NCBI GenBank assembly: GCA_025399215.1
Contig: MU621125.1
Coordinates: 28,743-92,742 of the forward strand
DNA: 64,000 nt
Direction: 5' to 3'
From: Globomyces pollinis-pini
Lineage: Eukaryota > Chytridiomycota > Chytridiomycetes > Rhizophydiales > Globomycetaceae
A program made the translations under genes and the position numbers. Below the pieces are notes generated by a model that saw only the letters and a list, made by a program, of their open reading frames with translations, was not told the DNA's origin and ran no database searches. This document shows, in pieces, positions 1 to 11,124 of the stretch; position 1 is the stretch's first letter; every line of letters begins with the position of its first letter.

Positions 1-218
1 ACTCTAACATTCATTAAATTATCAAACAATTACTTTGCAGTATCGAAAGGATTTGTAAAAATTACAGCACCTGACAAGAATTAGAAAGAATGAATCAAAC
101 CAGCAGGTGCAATAGCACTCATAGCAAATGATTCCATTTGTGATAATTTTCTCGGACTTCCTCGTAATGGATATAAACCAGGAATTACATTTGATTCTTT
201 GTTGGATATCACTGACAT
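1..218 (-). CDS. Mitochondrial carrier family protein, 5' part only
   Basis: Minus-strand gene cut by the window edge. The ATG is at 218. Removing 30-nt introns at 71-100 and 4-33 gives a continuous N-terminus that ends in the first carrier repeat, reading AGAVIFTNPFDTAKV. The PFDTAK part is the P-x-[DE]-x-x-[KR] signature of SLC25 carriers, which move metabolites across the mitochondrial inner membrane. The pattern around TNPFD resembles oxaloacetate/dicarboxylate-type carriers (OAC1, SLC25A34/35), but only about 52 residues are visible, so the substrate is open. Seen: start, two introns, signature. Known: the signature is diagnostic for the family. Inferred: subtype. Confidence 0.75.
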
Positions 219-693
219 CTTGGACTATGAATTTAAGATTCTTTTTTATTTTTTTTTTGGTTTTTTGAACATGGAGCCTCAAGAACCCAAACGGTCAGAA
301 CCAATCCATTGATCTTTACCTTGCAAGTATTCAAAGGACTGATGATGGAGATTGATGGGTGACATGAAGTTAGTTGGGTTTAGAGTTTTACCACATTTCA
401 CTAGAGTGATTCACGTTTACAACTGACAGTACTTATTAATGATTCTCTATAATAATTCAGTAGTTTAGAATGGTAAAAGGATGATTCAACAAAATCCTTC
501 ATACAGTTTCTTGTTATTGAATGATTGACAACAGTAATTTATTGAATGATTTACAACAATAAGATAACACGAATAAGTTTAAAGACTATCTGTTTATATG
601 AGGAATCTACTGATGATCATGTACATACCATAAGATTTGTGGCTGTGAATGTTGAATGAATAATTCACTAAAATAAGTTTCATTTCTAATTCA
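219..693. other. Intergenic region between divergent genes
   Basis: Spacer between the carrier start at 218 and the LITAF-like start at 694. It is AT-rich with a T-run at 241-266. I see no coding exon, tRNA or repeat. It presumably holds both promoters. Confidence 0.5.
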
Positions 694-996
694 ATGGAGA
701 AACAAGCGAATGAACTGCAACAAAATGTTGTTATGCAACCTCATACAAATAATCAACCTCAAATCAATAGTAATTATCAACCTCAAATGCAGGGTCCTCA
801 ACCTACTCCTTGTAGGAATTGTGGTCAATTAGTGATATTCGAACATCAAGTGGTACATCAATATACTCCTACACAGAATGTTGGTGGTGTCTTGACGGGT
901 GGAATCTTTCCTTTCTGTTGTTGTTGTTGTGGTGCAAACGTTCAACCTGAAGAGAAACACTTTTATGTTTGTCCAAACTGTAAAGTACCTCAATGA
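694..996 (+). CDS. LITAF-like zinc-ribbon protein, copy 1
   Basis: Intronless, 100 residues. A Gln/Asn-rich disordered N-terminus (about 1-37) is followed by a split zinc ribbon: CRNC at about 40-43, a hydrophobic Gly/Phe/Cys-rich stretch ending in PFCCCCC, then KHFYVCPNCK near the C-terminus. CxxC, hydrophobic loop and HxxxCPxC is the layout of the LITAF domain, which binds zinc and inserts into the cytosolic face of endosomal or lysosomal membranes. The domain is short and the hydrophobic loop is not the textbook one, so this is LITAF-like rather than certain. A second copy with the same layout lies at 2474-2885 and has two introns; this copy has none. Confidence 0.65.
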   Translation: MEKQANELQQNVVMQPHTNNQPQINSNYQPQMQGPQPTPCRNCGQLVIFEHQVVHQYTPTQNVGGVLTGGIFPFCCCCCGANVQPEEKHFYVCPNCKVPQ

Positions 997-1187
997 TCTT
1001 TCTTTGAATAAACAAATTTAAATAGTTGAATTCTGTTTGAAACCCTTTGATATTCTCAATAGTATTATTTCAACAACTTCTTTAAATTGAACTGCCTTTC
1101 CCATATTTCATTCGGTAAACAAGGTGAAAAAAACGACTGTGTTGACTTTGCTAAATTTGAGGTTTAATAACTTTATTATCGACAAGA

Positions 1188-1646
1188 TTATTTTAAAAAG
1201 ACTCCATTAGACATTGCAAGGGTTTTCTCTTGATCAACTCCTATCACTCTGTCTTCATAGTTTATCTTAACATCATTAATACTCGCATTTCGAATGGCCA
1301 TCAATCCTTCTTCGTTAAACGTCCAATTTTCATTGCCATAGGCTCGATACCATTGATCATCCTTTTTAAATTCATATTGGAATGTAACTGCGATTGTATT
1401 ATCACCATGACAAAAATAATGTTTCTTTAAATGGTAATCGGATTCTGATTTCCACTTTTCTTCAAGAAATTTCACGATTTGTTCTCTTCCTTGAAGGAAA
1501 GTAGATCTATTTCTCCAAATAGAATCGGGTGTATAAGCAAGAGAACAACGGACAGGATCTTTTGAGTTCCATGCATCTTGAGCAGCTTGGACTTTTAATA
1601 TAGCGGTTTCTCGAGTAAATGGTGGAACTAATTTTCGAACTGACAT
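1188..1646 (-). CDS. NTF2-like/SnoaL-fold protein of the DUF1348 family
   Basis: Single-exon gene of 152 residues with ATG at 1646. The sequence has the compact cone-fold layout of NTF2-like proteins. The C-terminal half, with QWYRAYGNENWTF and the nearby ASINDVKI segment, matches my recollection of DUF1348 proteins, which run to about 150 residues in bacteria and fungi and have no settled function. Length is right for a complete protein. It lies on the opposite strand between the two LITAF-like genes. Absence of introns is unusual here and would fit acquisition from bacteria or intron loss, but I have no direct evidence for either. Confidence 0.75.
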   Translation of the reverse strand: MSVRKLVPPFTRETAILKVQAAQDAWNSKDPVRCSLAYTPDSIWRNRSTFLQGREQIVKFLEEKWKSESDYHLKKHYFCHGDNTIAVTFQYEFKKDDQWYRAYGNENWTFNEEGLMAIRNASINDVKINYEDRVIGVDQEKTLAMSNGVFLK

Positions 1647-2473
1647 AATAGATTGATTACTATAGATTTGATTATAATGCTCGTAAATTCGAGATATTTA
1701 AGTAGGAACGCCAATCTTTTTTTCCGCGAGGGAGTCACTATTTTCCGCAATTTTTAACATATTTTCCACATATTCAACCACCAGATTATACTATTACTAC
1801 CATTGATACATATAGATACTTGAACAAGAGAAAGTTACTAAAAACTATAAAAATGAAAATTGGACTATCAATAGAGATTGTGCGATGTCCTAAAATCCTT
1901 TCTTCAAGTGGTTTTTAAACCTTTCATTTCGAATTCAAATCTAAATAATTACTACTTTGAGATAGTACTTTCAACTAACATCACAAGATTGAAATTGGTT
2001 AGTAGAGACACTTCTCAAATTTTTCACGCATTCGAATGCAACTAAATAAGAAACGAAAGGAAGCATGTATTGGAAACAAACGAAGAAAAAAGCTTACATT
2101 GGATAATCCTATTAAACAGCTCAATTCAAAAGGATCAACCATTGAAAGAGGAGTACAATACATGAAAAAGAAAGTGAATTTACAAAGATTAAATGAGTCT
2201 GCTAAAGAAAGAACATGCAAAGAGGCAACATCAATTCAAAGTATAAAAGTTCCAATATTGAAATCGAATAATAAACAGGATTAAAAAAGTAGAAATCATT
2301 AAGTTGTTGACAAGTAAATCAATCAAAATACAGGTTGCTACAAGGGTCCTTTATTAGAGTCACTTGCATTAATGCAGATAAGAAATTTGTGGGAAACTTG
2401 ACTGGAAATTTATCATAATGACTCACAAACAGACTTTAAATTCTTGCTCAATTTCTTTCTTTCCAAATCATTC
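1647..2473. other. Mostly non-coding spacer
   Basis: Between the DUF1348 gene and LITAF-like copy 2. The only candidate inside is the small basic ORF at 2036-2284, listed separately. Otherwise AT-rich sequence with no recognisable element. Confidence 0.4.
2036..2284 (+). CDS. Small Lys-rich ORF, doubtful
   Basis: An ATG-initiated ORF of 82 codons, rich in Lys, Arg and Asn, starting MQLNKKRKEACIGNKRRKK. No domain recognised. Such composition can arise by chance in AT-rich DNA, and an overlapping antisense ORF exists. It could be a small nucleolar or ribosome-associated protein, but nothing in the sequence shows that. Confidence 0.25.
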   Translation: MQLNKKRKEACIGNKRRKKLTLDNPIKQLNSKGSTIERGVQYMKKKVNLQRLNESAKERTCKEATSIQSIKVPILKSNNKQD

Positions 2474-2885
2474 ATGGAACCTCAACAATTGTCTAATCAA
2501 CCTACTGAACCTACTGAATCCACTCCAGTAATGGATCAATCTTCAATTCCACAAATCGAAAAAGCTGAATTACAAGAAAATACTGAATCTTCTCCAGTAA
2601 TTGAAGAATCGAATAATACTGCAATTGATGAAGCTCAAGTGCAATGCCCAAATTGTTTACAGAAAGTAGTTCCTTCAATTGAACATGTACCTCAATTTTG
2701 TAACATTTACCAATATTAACAATGAAGCATCTTCCGCTAATGTGTGGGGCATATTGCTTTCACCAATAATTTATTTGGGAAAACTGGGTGGTTTTAACAT
2801 TTTGGAACAGAAAGTGGTAAGTGTACATTTTACTAAATAGAAGCATCAATTAAGAGTCTGTCCTTCTTGTAAAGTTCCGTTTTAA
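2474..2885 (+). CDS. LITAF-like zinc-ribbon protein, copy 2
   Basis: Three exons: 2474-2699, 2728-2816 and 2841-2885, with introns of 28 and 24 nt. Spliced length 119 residues. The N-terminal 55 residues are acidic, Pro/Thr/Glu-rich and disordered. The domain then reads CPNC at about 58-61, a hydrophobic segment ANVWGILLSPIIYLGKLGG, and KHQLRVCPSCKVPF at the C-terminus. This CxxC / hydrophobic helix / HxxxCPxC order is the LITAF arrangement for endosomal membrane association. It shares the CPxCKVP ending with copy 1, which suggests an old tandem duplication. The first ATG in frame is at 2474. Confidence 0.7.
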
Positions 2886-3107
2886 ACCGTTTGCTTAGAT
2901 CAAATACCTTTCTGAATAAATTGCTTCTTTAACATTATTGTTTGGTGAAGTTTATTTTTAGATACATTATAACTTAACCCATGATTGACCCAAGTATGTT
3001 CATAGATCAATTTGTAATAGCTATTGAAATACATGTTGATTCTTAAAAGCTGTCACGTTATCGCGTTGAAGTCAAAAAATATCACGTCCTGATTTCTTGT
3101 CATTTTA

Positions 3108-3577
3108 ATGTCAGACGCGAAGGCTGCTCCTTACAACCCAAACAGCTTTCAAGAGTTTCGGGCTGAAGTCATCACAGAATTCCAACCTTCTCATACTGGA
3201 AAGAGTACTTGGCTCTTACATGACAATGGTAAACGTTCAAAAATTAAACTTTAAAGGCCATTACAAACCGGAAATTCAATTGTTTTGTCAATACCATCAA
3301 CCTATTGATATATCAAGTGATTTTAGCTCTTCAACACAGAATACGACCGATTCTTCTTCATCACAAAGAAAGGTTTCAACTCCCAGGCCATCATGGAATA
3401 ACAGTTTGAATTCACTGTCAAGACTTTGCAACCTTTGTAGTACTAATAAAACTACCAAATGGTATCGAGACCATTTGGACGTTGGAAATCATATCTGTAA
3501 AAGGTAACATTTTATTTTAGAATCAATGCTAAACCAACAGATGTTATAACCAACGATACAAAGAACGGACTCAATAG
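3108..3577 (+). CDS. GATA-type zinc-finger protein
   Basis: Three exons: 3108-3228, 3257-3503 and 3541-3577; introns of 28 and 37 nt. Spliced length 134 residues. The C-terminal finger reads CNLC at the start, TTKWYRD in the loop, and HICKRCYNQRY at the end, i.e. C-x2-C-x19-C-x2-C with the W and R/D of a GATA finger. The second intron splits the last Cys pair. GATA factors bind WGATAR sites. The residues before the finger are Ser/Thr-rich and unlike a known activation domain. A single C-terminal finger ending almost at the stop is unusual, so DNA binding is inferred. Confidence 0.7.
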
Positions 3578-3793
3578 ATAATAGATTAATATCGAAACTA
3601 ATAGACGATTAATAAAGTAATGTAAAGCTAAAATGGATGTTGACTTGGTAACAAAAGACCTTTAAAGTCATAAAGATCAATATGTTTTAGTTTAATAAGA
3701 TCCGTAAAATGAAATGGTCAAATTTCTATGATCAACACGTCAAAGTTTGTTACCCTAAAAAAAAACACGATTACAACAATTCAACAAAGAGAA

Positions 3794-6075
3794 ATGTCAT
3801 TAACAACGGGAAGAATGGCAACGGGAACCAATCGAGGAACGACTGGGATGTTTCAAGGGAATTCTATTGGTCAAGGATTAGTTCCTACATCTTTATTACA
3901 AATTCCAGAAGGCAAAATAACTTCAACAATTTATTCATTTATACGTGATGGAAGATATCATGATGTTATCAAAATATTGGCAAATGAAGGTAATTCTACA
4001 AAATCTCGTGCTGCTTTATCGTTATTGGGATATTGTTATTATCAGATTCAAGAATATTTTAATGCTTGTGATTGGTAAGCTGAAAGATTGTTTATGAATA
4101 GCTATGATGAATTGGTAAAACTTTTACCAGATGTCATTGAATATCGTTTATATTTGGCTCAATCTCTATTTAAATCTGGTCAATATGCTTTAGCACAAAA
4201 AGCTTGTAGTTCAGTTGATAGTCCAGAGTATTCACAACAGGTATTAAAGTATAAATTTGATAATGTTAGGTTATGAAGTTGGAAGCAGCAATAAGATATG
4301 AATCTGAAGATTATACGGGTTGTAAGATGATTATTGATCAAGCACCTCCTGATAGTCCAGATACAATGGCAAATCAAGCATGTTTACTTTTAAAAGAAGG
4401 TCAATATGAAGAAGCATGTAAATTATACTTGGAAGCTTCAAAAATTGTTGGATTTCGTCCAGATCTATCTTATGATATTGCCTTATGTTACTATTTGATG
4501 AAAGATTATGTATCATCATTAAAAAATATTGCCGAAATTATTGAAAGAGGTATTCGAGAACATCCGGAATTAAGTGTTGGAATGGCTACGGAAGGAATTG
4601 AAGTAAGAAGTGTAGGAAATTCACAATTATTACATCAAACTTATTTAGTGGAAGCATTTAATCTAAAAGCAGCAATAGAATATAATTTGAAAAATTATGA
4701 AGCTTCAAGAGAAGCATTAACAGATATGCCACCACGATTAGAACATGAATTAGATCAAATCACATTACATAATCAAGCTTTGATGAATATGGAACAGGAT
4801 CCTTCTTCAGGATTTGAAAAGTTGGGTTTTTTATTACAACAATCTCCTTGTCCTCAAGAAACTTTTGGAAATTTACTTTTACTCTATGTCAAATACGATT
4901 TTTTAGATTCTGCTGCTGATTTATTAGCTGAAAATTCACACATTGCTGCTACTTCTTTATCACCTGTAAACCATATCCAACTCACACTATAGTATCTATA
5001 CGACTTTTTAGATGCCACTTTATTAAAAAATACAGCACCAGAAGAAGCATACAAGAAATTTGATGATTTAGCAGATAAACATATTGATGTATTAAGAAAA
5101 TTAACAAAACAAGTTCAAGAAGCAAGATCAAATCATGATGAAGAAGTCTTGAAACGAGTTGTTCATGAATATGAAGATGCTGTCAATCGGTAAATCATCT
5201 CATCAACTTAATTCTCAGTTACATTCCAATCTTGATGGCACAAGCCAAAATTTATTGGGATATGGATAATTATCATATGGTTGAAAAAATATTTAGAAAA
5301 TCTGTGGAATTTTGTAATGAACATGATTTATGGAAATTAAATGTTGCTCATGTTTTATTTATGCAAGAAAATAAATACAAGGAAGCTATTTCATTTTATG
5401 AACCTGCAGTCAAAAAACAATACGATAATGTAATATCATTTTGAATGATTCATATTGAAATCTAGATTTTGGATGTGACTGCCATTGTATTGGCTAATCT
5501 ATGCGTTTCTTATATCATGACAAGTCAAAATGAGGATGCAGAAGAGTTGATGAGACGAATTGAAAAGGAAGAAGAACGAATCGCGTATGATGATCCTACT
5601 AAACGAACATATCATCTTTGTATCGTTAATTTGGTTATTGGCACTTTGTATTGTTCAAAGGGAAATTATGAATTTGGAATTTCTAGAATTATGAAATCAT
5701 TGGAACCATTTAACAAGAAAGTAATCGATTTTAATGATACTAATTTGTAGTTGGGAACGGATACTTGGTATTACGCGAAAAGATGCTTTGCTTCCCTATT
5801 CGAGACTCTTTCAAAACATATGATTATCTTGAAAGATTCGGTATTTACCGAAATCTTGGAATTTTTTGATGCTTGTGAATTGCATGGACGTAACATTCCT
5901 GGTATTCTTTGAAAAATACTCATTCATAGTCGTCATTGATCCTCTCTCACCTAATGCAAATCAAAGTCCGACAGGGCATCGTGGAGTGTATGATGTTATG
6001 ATTGATGACACCGCCAACAATGTTAGCTCGGAAGCCAGATATTTAAAAAGTTTATTTCTTCGTCTTTACGAATAA
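3794..6075 (+). CDS. IFT70: Intraflagellar transport protein IFT70 (TTC30/DYF-1)
   Basis: Eight exons: 3794-4074, 4102-4240, 4270-4965, 4993-5189, 5219-5429, 5466-5720, 5751-5901, 5930-6075; introns 27-36 nt; 691 residues spliced. All phases close. The chain is TPR repeats throughout. Stretches such as RAALSLLGYCYY, QAKIYWDMDNY and IVLANLCVSYIMTSQNEDAE match IFT70/TTC30 closely. IFT70 is a core IFT-B subunit needed for building cilia and for tubulin polyglutamylation at the axoneme. Length fits the family (about 650-700). The C-terminal 60 residues diverge. The start could be the MSL at 3794 or the methionine 7 codons later. Confidence 0.95.
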
Positions 6076-6150
6076 TGTAACTTTAATGAATAAAAAAACG
6101 ATTATAACTATAATCAATTGATCAAATGTGTTTATTACGATGAGATTTTT

Positions 6151-7506
6151 TTATTCTTCTTGTGCTAATTCATCTTCGGCAGCAGCACCTTCCCTAAGCT
6201 TTTGAACCTTAAGTAAGGCGGCCTTCTTATTTGCTGCAGTTTGGGTTGCTGAATTTTCATCAAAGTACTTCTTCTTTTCTTCTAATGCTTCAAGAGTGGC
6301 AGGTACATCAGCAGTAGTCTTTGGGATAGCGATTTTAAGACCAGTTAATTGATCCATTAATTCAATATCCATTTTCAATGGCTTGGCATTTGGAGCAGTG
6401 GATGGTCGTTTCTTGCTCTTATTTTTCTTATTACCGAGGCAAAGGAAATCTTCCTCTCGGTCTTCCTTACGAGATAGCACAGTAGCACGAGCTGGGATGT
6501 CAGCATCAACCTTTCTGACGTTGGTGTTAACAGCGGCAGATGAAGATGTACTGTTTACAGAACCTCCAAAGTGCTTAATAAGGGCATTGCAGAGAGCAAT
6601 TTCTCCAGAAAATGCACTAATTTCTGCTTCTTCTAATTCTTTTTCAGCTAAAGCAACCAATTTAGCTTCCTTTTCAGCAGCACGTTGTTCTCTTTCTTCC
6701 TCCAGTTTCTTTTGACGTAATTCACGATCATATTGATACCAAGCATCTTGTTCAGCTTTGAAAGTGGTGAATACTTCGTTTTTAGCAGCCTTTAAGGTGT
6801 CCAATTCAGCTTGAATAGCTTTCTTCTCTTCCCACTTTTCATTAACGGCAGCAAAGGCAGCTTTAACTTTAGCATCTGCGGCATTTAAAGCTTCTTTAGC
6901 AGCATCAACTTGTGGGTCGAGTTCTTTGATTCCTTTGCTCAAAACATCTAATTCTGCACGCAAAGTGTCCAACTTGAGTTTATCAGTTTCGATGGTGCTT
7001 GGTTTGCTAGCAGCTTCAATTAAAAGCTTCTTTTGTTTCTTTAAGTTGGAAATTTCTGCGACCAATCTTTTTTCTTCCATTAAAGTTGGAACACCTTTTT
7101 GTAGTTCCTTTTCCAAAGCACTAGTTGTTAATCACTTCATAAAACATGCCTGATTTGAACTTCAACATCGTCAGCATTTTTGAAGCCTTGATTGCTTTTG
7201 GCCTTTTCAGTACCTTTCTTTAAACTTTGTTGAACAGCCTTTAATTGGTTAAGGGCAGTTGCCTTTTTAGAAGATAACTCTTGCTTTTGCTTCAACAATG
7301 AATCGAATACAGCACGTGCTTCATTCTTTTTGGCAAGAAGTGGGTTATTAGTATCTTTAGCAGGAACTTTGATTGCTTTTATCTTGGTGATTAAGTCATT
7401 GATTTTTTTGCTGTAATCATCCATAGACTGAAGGTTAGTAATATATTATTAGATCGTTTACTTGCTGGTATTGCTCCTTGTTTGGTCGTTGTGGTCTTCC
7501 ACTCAT
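6151..7506 (-). CDS. BFR1: BFR1-like nuclear segregation/mRNP protein
   Basis: Minus strand, exons 7506-7462, 7427-7150 and 7120-6151; 430 residues. Nearly the whole protein is charged coiled coil with alternating Lys/Glu/Ala. Blocks such as EEKRLVAEISNLKKQKK and QDAWYQYDRELRQKKLEEE match fungal BFR1, which associates with polysomes and the KH-domain protein Scp160 at the ER. The second intron (7121-7149) starts with GC, not GT: upstream frame and downstream frame only join at AG|GCATGT...TAG. The first short exon holds MSGRPQRPNKEQYQQ. The 3' end faces IFT70 with a 75-bp gap, so the two genes converge. Confidence 0.85.
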
Positions 7507-7768
7507 TGGTAAATGTGAAAAAAAAAGTGAGGAAAATCCTTGAATTCAAGTATCAGCCACTTCATACCAAATCAAACAAACGAACGGTTTAAAGTATTTT
7601 AATCAATGCGAGGGATCAAAAAGTCACGAAAGTGTGTGTTCATACAGGAAATGTCATTCGAATGCTTATCCTTGCAGTTACACGGTATTATGGAACGTGT
7701 ATGTACAGTGTTTTCATTACAAAGTCTTATGAGGATCAATAATCGAAGGAGGTTACAAAAGTTTTTAT

Positions 7769-8490
7769 TTATTTTTTGAATTTTTCTAATTCTTTTTCTT
7801 TAACAGTCTTTGAAATTTCCTTCATTGCATCTCGACCTGTATTATATTCAACGTGGGTTTGATTCATTGGGTTCTCTGGTGACTTTTTCCACATCTTCTG
7901 TAAAAGTTCCTTTAATTGAGAAAGACGTAACGATGGGTTTTCAGCCTATTTGAATTAGTTTAATAACTAGTACCTTCAAAATTGGCATTTGAGTTTCTTC
8001 AAACTGAGCAAATGCTGCTTTCATTCTTCTTTCCGGATCTATTAATAATTAATATAAAATTCGAAATACGTCTGTCCAATTCCAAGTCACCACCAGATTT
8101 ATTAGTCAGAGATAACAAATCCAATGCACCATCAATACCAGATGCAGCATATTCACCAGAGTTAGGATTTACGTCAGTAATATCCTGTCTAATTGTGAAT
8201 GCTGGCTTTTTGATTGGTGCATTCTTCTGTTTTATGGTAGGTTTTTTTGCAGATAGTTGGGCTTCCTCAGCAGCTAGAAGAGCATCTCTTTCCTGTTTCT
8301 TTCTTAATTGTTCCTGTTTCTTTTGTTCTTCCAATTCCTTCTTGTCCATCTTGGCAGCACCTTGTTTCCATTGGTCTGCCTCTTTACGATCTTTTTCTGC
8401 TTGAGCTTTAGCATTCTTTGACTTTGCTGCTTCTGCTTTGCGTTCCTGTCCCGCTTCTTTTTTGGAATTTCCTCCTTTCTTTGGACCCAT
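7769..8490 (-). CDS. CCDC124/Oxs1-like ribosome-associated coiled-coil protein
   Basis: Exons 8490-8070, 8038-7974 and 7945-7769; introns 31 and 28 nt; 220 residues. The N-terminal 90 residues are Lys/Glu/Ala/Gln-rich coiled coil. The C-terminal domain, DRHPERRMKAAFAQFEE then NPSLRLSQLKELLQ and WKKSPENPMNQ, is the conserved CCDC124/Oxs1 domain almost word for word. Members bind ribosomes (human CCDC124, yeast Lso2 family relation) and help protect or reactivate idle ribosomes. Its ATG lies only 52 bp from the divergent TOE1 ATG, so the two likely share a promoter. Confidence 0.9.
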
Positions 8491-8542
8491 TTGTTCACAA
8501 AATATTCAAAAAATCTCCAGTTAGAATTTTTTATTCAATTCA
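8491..8542. promoter_or_regulatory. Probable shared bidirectional promoter, CCDC124/TOE1
   Basis: The start codons of CCDC124-like (-) and TOE1 (+) are separated by only 52 bp of AT-rich sequence. Any promoter elements must lie here or overlap the coding ends. No TATA box or other motif stands out. Inference from spacing only. Confidence 0.4.
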
Positions 8543-10177
8543 ATGAAGCATCATATGAAAGATACAAGTCCGATCCAACCAGAAGTACCGAAACCAAAGA
8601 TGAAATACGTTAGCTCAGTAGTAGATGCATCTTATAATATTGTCAATCGACACAATATCGTAAGTTAAGAATTGTTCAATCTAATCTTAACTAGCTGACT
8701 CTATCATTAGCTATCAAGCAATCAATAATGCTGGCTGAATTCATTGCAATCGATATAGAATTTACAGGGTTGGGAGACATGAAGAAAACCAGAGACCAAA
8801 ATATAGAGAATAGATATCTATCACTATCACAATTGGCCAAATCGCATGCTGTCAATGCTGTCGGATTATCAATCTTTGAAAGAAAATCAGATAATGAATA
8901 CCATGTTCACAACTATCATTTTGTAATGTTATGTGCAAAAGATCATACAATATCTCCATCATCAATGTCCTTTTTAGTTGAACATGGATTCGACTTCAAT
9001 GATCAGTTTAGGAATGGAATCCCATATCATCCTGGAAATGATGTAGTGGTAAGTCATGTAAAGTGTAATTGGTTTAGTTGGACAGAGATGATATTCAACC
9101 GAACAGCGTATTCAGGAATTTGTTTATGGATATTATTTGTCAAGATTGCCCAGTTGTTACCCATAGTATCTGCTTTGCCTTTTTAAATTCTTTAGATGGT
9201 CTATTAGATTTAGTATTTCTGTATCAATCGTTCTACGCCGAGTTACCTAGTACATTATCGGTTTTCATTGCTGATTTAAGTGGAATGTTTACTGGAGGTA
9301 TTTAGAGAATCCAGTATACTTACAAATATTAGGTATGGCAAGTATAAATTAACTTAATAGGTGTATTTGATACCAAATACATTTCGGATTTTATCACCCG
9401 AGAATCTTCCTCATTCTTATCATATTTATATCGGAAATAGTAAAGCCAGTAAATTAATTCAATAGTGAAAGAGCGGAAATAAATCAAAAGGCAGAGAAGC
9501 AGAATCACTTCCAGGTCACTATCAAAGACCCTATCCAGCATAAGCAAATTCAAACCAAGTTCAAGTAAACGTACAATATGGCTCATATTAGGTTATATCA
9601 GCTTGGCCTAGCACCAACTGTCAACAAACCTGTGATTAATAGTGGAAAGCCATTTTGTGAACAATATGCTGTAATGTTGAATCTATATTAATCGATTAAA
9701 TAGTTTCATGGATTTTGCCAAGATGGAAAAGGTTGTATACAAAGTCATGATTTGGATATTATACTTGATTTCGAATCTCAACCTCAAAGTCATATTAAAA
9801 AGAAATTGAAAGGAGAAGAAAAGAAATCCAAACCCGTTGTTGCAATGGATTCGGATCCCACTTTCAAAGGAGATGGAAAGAAAACCAAGGCAACTGTTGC
9901 AAATGAAAATGAATTAGCAAACCAAACTGATCAAGATATTCCCTTATTCGTGTCCAAAGCTAGTTTATTCAAGCAAGATCATTCAGCTTGTTTTGATGCG
10001 TACATGACTGGTTACATCTTTGCCCATCAACTCTTGACGGAAGATGAAGTATTAAAATTTTGTAAGAATCGAATCTATCTCATTGGGAAACAAATGCCCT
10101 TGATAATTGAAAAGAGTAGATATTCCAATTTCAGTCAAAATCATCTTCTGAAAATGAAGAAACGAACGTTACTTTGA
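8543..10177 (+). CDS. TOE1: TOE1 3'-5' exonuclease (Target of EGR1 family)
   Basis: Eight exons: 8543-8659, 8695-9048, 9078-9165, 9196-9297, 9361-9439, 9466-9564, 9592-9670, 9704-10177; 463 residues. DEDDh catalytic residues are visible: Asp/Glu in FIAIDIEFTGLG, Asp in NGLLDLVFLY, and His/Asp in HSACFDAYMTGY (H-x4-D). A CCCH zinc finger, CEQYAFHGFCQDGKGCIQSH, sits between the two halves of the nuclease domain, as in human TOE1. TOE1 trims 3' tails of snRNAs and other small nuclear RNAs in Cajal bodies. The intron at 9298-9360 is 63 nt and looks like two abutting introns. The family member PARN lies at 44 kb. Confidence 0.93.
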
Positions 10178-10485
10178 TTGTACAAATCTCAATGTAGTTT
10201 TATAAGTACTATCTTTCAAGGAGCTAAGCATTGAAATATTAATAAATAAACATGCAATATGAGTTTAAAGGTATAGAACGTTATGGAGATACGTAAATTG
10301 GTGTTAAAACATCACCAGTGTATGAATTACCATCAACAATCATCTAATTCAATAAAGTTCAACAAAATATTAAATGTAAATCGAACGAAAGATAAAGCGA
10401 GAAATATTGATTTATTTCCAACCAAAATAATCCAATTTAATCCTTTAAACCAGCAATGATAACCTAACATATCAATACAACAAAA
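10178..10485. other. Convergent intergenic region
   Basis: Between the 3' ends of TOE1 and the ATP synthase epsilon gene. It contains AATAAA-like strings near 10240 that could serve TOE1 polyadenylation. No coding potential seen. Confidence 0.4.
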
Positions 10486-10689
10486 TCAACATACACTATC
10501 ACCCATTTTACCATCACTCCAAATAGCACGTTTCAAAGCAATTTCTTCACGTTTGATTGCAATAGCTTTAGCTTCAGGCACAAGGATGGATCGAAGAGTT
10601 CTAGCACCGATATTGGTGTATTGCAAATAACTTGGTTTAATATTCGTTGTTGCTTTTTACCTGAATCCAGCTGCTCTCCAGAATGACAT
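10486..10689 (-). CDS. ATP15: Mitochondrial F1Fo ATP synthase subunit epsilon
   Basis: Two exons, 10689-10661 and 10630-10486, intron 30 nt; only 57 residues. The start MSFWRAAGFSYLQYTNIGAR and the following IKREEI match the very short eukaryotic epsilon subunit (yeast ATP15, animal ATP5F1E), which sits in the central stalk of the mitochondrial ATP synthase. The xxWRxAGxxYxxYxNI start is diagnostic. Length is usual for the family (about 50-62). This gene is too short to have been found without joining the exons. Confidence 0.9.
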
Positions 10690-11124
10690 TTTAAGAAAAA
10701 AATTTGTCAATGAAAATTTTTACCCTTCAACTCCAATGGAAAGAAAGGTATTTGTAAACCATTGGATTGAAAGGTTGAGTTTGATTTCATTTATTGGTGA
10801 ATCAAATCGATATGTAATTAGCGTTTTTTTTTATACATGAGTTGATGGTAGACTCATAATGGTAATATTCAGAGAACTATAGGTACTTTATTGTAAAGGA
10901 ATATAAAGGAATATGAAAAAATTTAATAATAATGGACGATTTTTACAAAGATAAGTGATAGTAATTTCAATAGGTGTAAACATGATCTATTGCTCAATAT
11001 TACTATCATTCTAACGCAATAAAATCCTGAGAACAAATATGTCAATGTTGTTGCTATTTGTTTATAAAATCAAGCTTAAAAAACATTAAAAAATGGACGT
11101 GGAAAAAAGTTAATAACAAATAAA
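10690..11124. other. Divergent intergenic region
   Basis: About 435 bp between the starts of the ATP synthase epsilon gene and the unknown gene at 11125. AT-rich; no coding exon, repeat or RNA gene seen. Presumably both promoters. Confidence 0.4.
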
